Assembly (NCBI GenBank): GCA_039793685.1
Contig: JBDRAL010000100.1
Span: forward strand, 88,546-152,545
DNA: 64,000 nt
Direction: 5' to 3'
DNA from: JAAFHI01 sp039793685
GTDB lineage: Bacteria > Acidobacteriota > Blastocatellia > Chloracidobacteriales > Chloracidobacteriaceae
Of this stretch, positions 61,461-64,000 are shown in pieces. The notes under the pieces were generated by a model. That model worked only from the letters and a program-made list of their open reading frames with translations, did no database searches and was not told where the DNA came from. The translations under genes and the position numbers were made by a program. Each line of letters begins with the position of its first letter. Position 1 is the first letter of the stretch.

Positions 61461-62357
61461 TCAATGATTTTGACCGGACGGCTCTTTTTTGATCGCGGAC
61501 GGAGGTTGGCCGAAGGCGCCTTTGAATGTTCGCGAGAAATGAGCCACGTCCTCGAATCCCGCCTCGTAGCAGATCTGGGTGACGCTCAGGTTGGTGGTCG
61601 TCAGCAGGCGGTAGGCAAATTCCAGTCGTTTGGCCCGCAGCCAATCCGTTGGGGCGGTTTGAAATGTTTCCCGGAAATCGCGTTTGAACTTGGACAGACT
61701 GCGTCCGGAAAGATAGGCGAACTCGGAAACACGCAGCGGCTTGGTAAAATTCGCCGTCATGAACGGGACAAGATTGCTTGTCGGACGTTCAAGAAAACCA
61801 AAGAGATTGGGCGCGATTTCAGGGTTCGACCGGATCAGGACGAGCAGAATTTCCCATACCTTGAGCCGGATGATTTCAGCGTCCTTTGCGAGCGGGCTTT
61901 CAAGATAAGCCTTGAGAAGCCGGATGAACGACCACAGATCGACCGCCGGAGCAATTCTGAAAATGGAGGAAGTGGAAGCCCCGCCGGTTTCGACCGGACG
62001 AAATTTCAGAAAGTCCCGCAACACCGATTCCGAGAAGGTAAACAGGATTCCGGTGCAGTGCGCGCCGTCGGGTGAAGGGAATTTTCGATAGTCGATGTAG
62101 CTTGATCGACGGATGAAGACGGCCTCGCCTTTGTGGATCACGATTTCGGGCGATTTGATATGAAATTCGCCTTCCTCAAGAAAGAGAAACGAATGGTCCG
62201 GAAAATGAAGACTGTTGGGGCGGGGCGATTTCTGATGGCAGAGTTCGATGACGGTTCCGCCTTCAAATCGGAACGCAGGCACTTTATCGAGCGTGTTTCT
62301 GGCGCATTCGGGCAATGGGATCGCGTGACCGACATCATCAACGGAACGATTCGGCAT
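61461..62357 (-). CDS. AraC-family transcriptional regulator
   Basis: A 298-residue regulator. An N-terminal cupin-like sensor domain (HSFLFLEEGEFHIKSPEIVIHKGEAVFIR) is followed by the AraC DNA-binding domain with two helix-turn-helix units: LRVSEFAYLSGRSLSKFKRDF and LSVTQICYEAGFEDVAHFSRTF with the usual KGAFGQPPS ending. It lies upstream of the SDR gene in the same orientation and may control it. The effector is unknown. Confidence 0.88.
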   Translation of the reverse strand: MPNRSVDDVGHAIPLPECARNTLDKVPAFRFEGGTVIELCHQKSPRPNSLHFPDHSFLFLEEGEFHIKSPEIVIHKGEAVFIRRSSYIDYRKFPSPDGAHCTGILFTFSESVLRDFLKFRPVETGGASTSSIFRIAPAVDLWSFIRLLKAYLESPLAKDAEIIRLKVWEILLVLIRSNPEIAPNLFGFLERPTSNLVPFMTANFTKPLRVSEFAYLSGRSLSKFKRDFRETFQTAPTDWLRAKRLEFAYRLLTTTNLSVTQICYEAGFEDVAHFSRTFKGAFGQPPSAIKKEPSGQNH

Positions 62358-62689
62358 GACTGAATTTCCTCGATGAATTTTGCCGGGGGAGGACGGGAGG
62401 CCCCAGTAGCGAAGATCGAAGCAGACGGAGTGTAGGAGGCCGACTCCGGCTTGACGAGACGATCTCCCCGGAATGTCCGGGATTGTGTAGTCGGACGCCG
62501 GACCGGTTTGGTCGTATCCGGCGTGGAGAAAATCGAAACTTCATTCTTCGTTTTCGGTACGCAATCCGCAATCGTCAATTCGGATTCGATTGTGCTACGG
62601 TTTTTCCGCACACCCGGCGCATCAACTTTTCGGCGATGTCGCGCATCCCGGTTGGGATTCCGCACATATTTGCCAAAGGGTTCGATGCC
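62358..62689. other. divergent intergenic region
   Basis: About 330 nt between the AraC start and the CDP-alcohol phosphatidyltransferase start. It should hold two divergent promoters. No gene, repeat or strong hairpin was identified by eye. Confidence 0.35.
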
Positions 62690-63367
62690 ATGACTTCGAC
62701 AGTTGCCTTTAAAGACGCCAAAAGAGAACTTTCCGGACTGGTCGCTCCACTTGAACGCCACGCGCTACGCTGGCTCGTCGAACGGATTCCGACCCGGATA
62801 AACTCCGATCACCTCACCATCCTGGGCTTCCTCGCCCTCATCGCCGCCGGTCTTTTCTACTGGCTGGCCGGCACGCATGACCGCCTGTGGCTGCACGCGG
62901 TCAATCTCATGCTGTTCGTCAACTGGTTTGGCGACAGCCTCGACGGCAACCTTGCCCGTTTTCGAAAGAAATCCCGCCCGCGCTACGGCTTTTACGTCGA
63001 TCACGTCGTGGATGCCTTCGGCACGCTCGCGCTGTTCGGCGGAATGGCCATGTCAGGATTCATCAGCGAGCGCGTGGCCTGCGGGCTGCTCGCGCTCTAT
63101 TACCTGCTGATGATCAACTCGAACCTGTCGGCCTATACGCTGGGGAAATTCAACGTGTCGTATGGTCTGTTCGGCCCGACGGAACTGCGGATCGTCCTCG
63201 CCATCGGCAATCTTTTCCTGCTGACGCGGACGACCTCGACGATTTTCGGGCAGAAATTTTTGATGTACGACGTGGGCGGCTGCGTCGCGATGGTCGGAAT
63301 GACCATCACGCTCGTCATCGCGGTCATGCGGAATACGGCGCAGTTGTATCGCGAGGAGCGTGTTTGA
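62690..63367 (+). CDS. CDP-alcohol phosphatidyltransferase
   Basis: A 225-residue polytopic membrane enzyme. It carries the family signature with the conserved Asp residues: DSLDGNLARFRKKSRPRYG then FYVDHVVDA, in which the D-G..A-R...G...D...D pattern is complete. It transfers a phosphatidyl group from CDP-diacylglycerol to an alcohol. The exact alcohol is not visible. The start ATG at 62690 has AAGGG about 10 nt upstream. Its TGA stop overlaps the ATG of the next gene, so the two are coupled. Confidence 0.83.
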   Translation: MTSTVAFKDAKRELSGLVAPLERHALRWLVERIPTRINSDHLTILGFLALIAAGLFYWLAGTHDRLWLHAVNLMLFVNWFGDSLDGNLARFRKKSRPRYGFYVDHVVDAFGTLALFGGMAMSGFISERVACGLLALYYLLMINSNLSAYTLGKFNVSYGLFGPTELRIVLAIGNLFLLTRTTSTIFGQKFLMYDVGGCVAMVGMTITLVIAVMRNTAQLYREERV

Positions 63368-63786
63368 TGGCGGGAACCGGGACGCACTGGCTCAGGTTCA
63401 ATCTCGTCGGCGCGCTCGGCATGGCCGTCCAGTTTTCGGTTCTGACCGGACTGGCCGCTTTGCCGGGTGTGCCGTACCTTCTCGCCACCGCGCTCGCCGT
63501 TGAGTGCGCGGTGCTGCACAATTTCTTCTGGCACGCGCGCTGGACGTGGGCCGACCGGCCGAGCGCAAGCTGGAAGGAAACCTTCGGACGACTCGCGTCC
63601 TTTCACGTCACGAACGGTCTGGTGTCGCTGGTGGGCAATGTTTTACTGATGAAAGTGTTCCACGGAGCATTTCATCTGCCGCTGGTTCCGGCCAACGCAA
63701 TTGCCATCGTGGTCTGTTCGCTGGTGAATTTCGGACTGGCCGAGTGGGTCGTGTTCCAGAAGAAAGTCTGGAGTCTGGAGTCGTGA
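63367..63786 (+). CDS. GtrA-like membrane protein
   Basis: A 139-residue protein with four hydrophobic segments of the GtrA family (FNLVGALGMAVQFSVLTGLA, ATALAVECAVLHNFFWHARWTW, NGLVSLVGNVLLMKVF, VNFGLAEWVVFQKK). GtrA proteins are thought to help move lipid-linked sugars across the membrane. It overlaps the preceding gene by one base (TGATG). Its last codons and TGA stop lie in GTCTGGA heptad repeats. Confidence 0.82.
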   Translation: MAGTGTHWLRFNLVGALGMAVQFSVLTGLAALPGVPYLLATALAVECAVLHNFFWHARWTWADRPSASWKETFGRLASFHVTNGLVSLVGNVLLMKVFHGAFHLPLVPANAIAIVVCSLVNFGLAEWVVFQKKVWSLES

Positions 63787-64000
63787 GTCTGGAGTCAAGA
63801 AAACGATGAATGATGAACGATGAGCGATGAAGTGAAGAAAATCGTGATTTCTGAAAAAAAGACTTGCCGGGGAAACCGAAAAACCGACGCTTTACTCCAG
63901 ACTCCAGACTCCAGACTCCAGACTCCAGACTCCAGACTCCAGACTCCAGACTCCAGACTCCAGACTCCAGACTCCAGACTCCAGACTCCAGACTCCAGAC
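63776..64000. repeat. heptad arrays: GTCTGGA, ACGATGA and tandem ACTCCAG
   Basis: From 63776 GTCTGGA GTCTGGA GTCGTGA GTCTGGA GTCAAGA, then ACGATGA ATGATGA ACGATGA GCGATGA AGTGAAG (63802-63836), then an unrepeated spacer, then about 15 perfect copies of ACTCCAG from 63894 to the window edge. ACTCCAG is the reverse complement of CTGGAGT, the same word as GTCTGGA in another register, so the last block is the inverted partner of the first. The array continues past the window. Confidence 0.9.

Noticed and set aside
63894..64000. CRISPR array at the right edge
   Set aside because: The units are 7-bp direct tandem repeats without spacers.

Overview
The window looks like chromosomal DNA of a chlorophyll-based phototrophic bacterium, most probably an acidobacterium of the Chloracidobacterium/Blastocatellia type. 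The reasons are a (bacterio)chlorophyll operon with bchH, bchL, bciB and bchF in a G+C-rich (roughly 60%) Gram-negative background, a DUF2934 gene, very large secreted TIG/IPT and RHS proteins, and BNR-repeat proteins. The taxon is an inference; no rRNA gene or phylogenetic marker is present.

Layout. 1-13.4 kb: the 5' end of a secreted carboxypeptidase-regulatory-like (Oar/TonB-type) protein and a 4295-residue surface protein with 16 TIG domains, a BNR propeller region, a BACON domain and FG-GAP repeats. 13.5-26.5 kb: a minus-strand operon read as bchH, hemA, bchL, bciB, a secreted unknown, bchF, an unknown membrane protein and two B12-binding radical SAM enzymes, closed by a hairpin terminator. 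It covers tetrapyrrole entry (HemA), Mg insertion (BchH), 8-vinyl reduction (BciB), protochlorophyllide reduction (BchL) and C-3 vinyl hydration (BchF). Most of its gaps are filled by inverted arrays of 7-bp repeats.

26.9-33.3 kb: DUF2934, two divergent cupredoxins, a radical SAM/SPASM protein, a GT87-like mannosyltransferase, a GT2, a TIGR04282 (rSAM/selenodomain-associated) transferase, a small unknown ORF and a GrdB-like gene. The last is read through an in-frame TGA in a UxxC motif followed by a SECIS-like hairpin, so it is probably a selenoprotein. 33.3-43.9 kb: a chlorite-dismutase-like protein, GNAT, MsrB, a three-gene GT87/GMC-dehydrogenase operon, an outer-membrane barrel pair, a DUF547 lipoprotein and a flavin/polyferredoxin membrane fusion.

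44.7-52.9 kb: an accessory region. It holds degenerate repeats, a 40-bp perfect palindrome, a MITE-like inverted repeat, a poly-C tract inside a candidate promoter, a BACON/RHS fragment gene, a 1681-residue C39-RHS protein with a foreign-looking tip, and an A+T-rich Cys-rich gene that may be its immunity partner. 53-64 kb: a BNR-repeat exoprotein, an SUMF1-like protein, a T4 Rnl1-like RNA ligase, DUF2256, a cobalamin riboswitch with terminator controlling a CWC protein and a BtuD-like ATPase, an AraC/SDR pair, and a CDP-alcohol phosphatidyltransferase coupled to a GtrA protein. The window ends in a tandem ACTCCAG array.

Themes that join the parts: B12 uptake control fits the B12-dependent radical SAM enzymes of the pigment operon, and redox and metal proteins (cupredoxins, MsrB, selenoprotein, polyferredoxin) suggest an organism managing oxygen and reactive species while photosynthesising. 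The strongest unexplained signals are the TGA-containing selenoprotein and the heptanucleotide inverted arrays that fit exactly between stop codons and the next ribosome-binding site.
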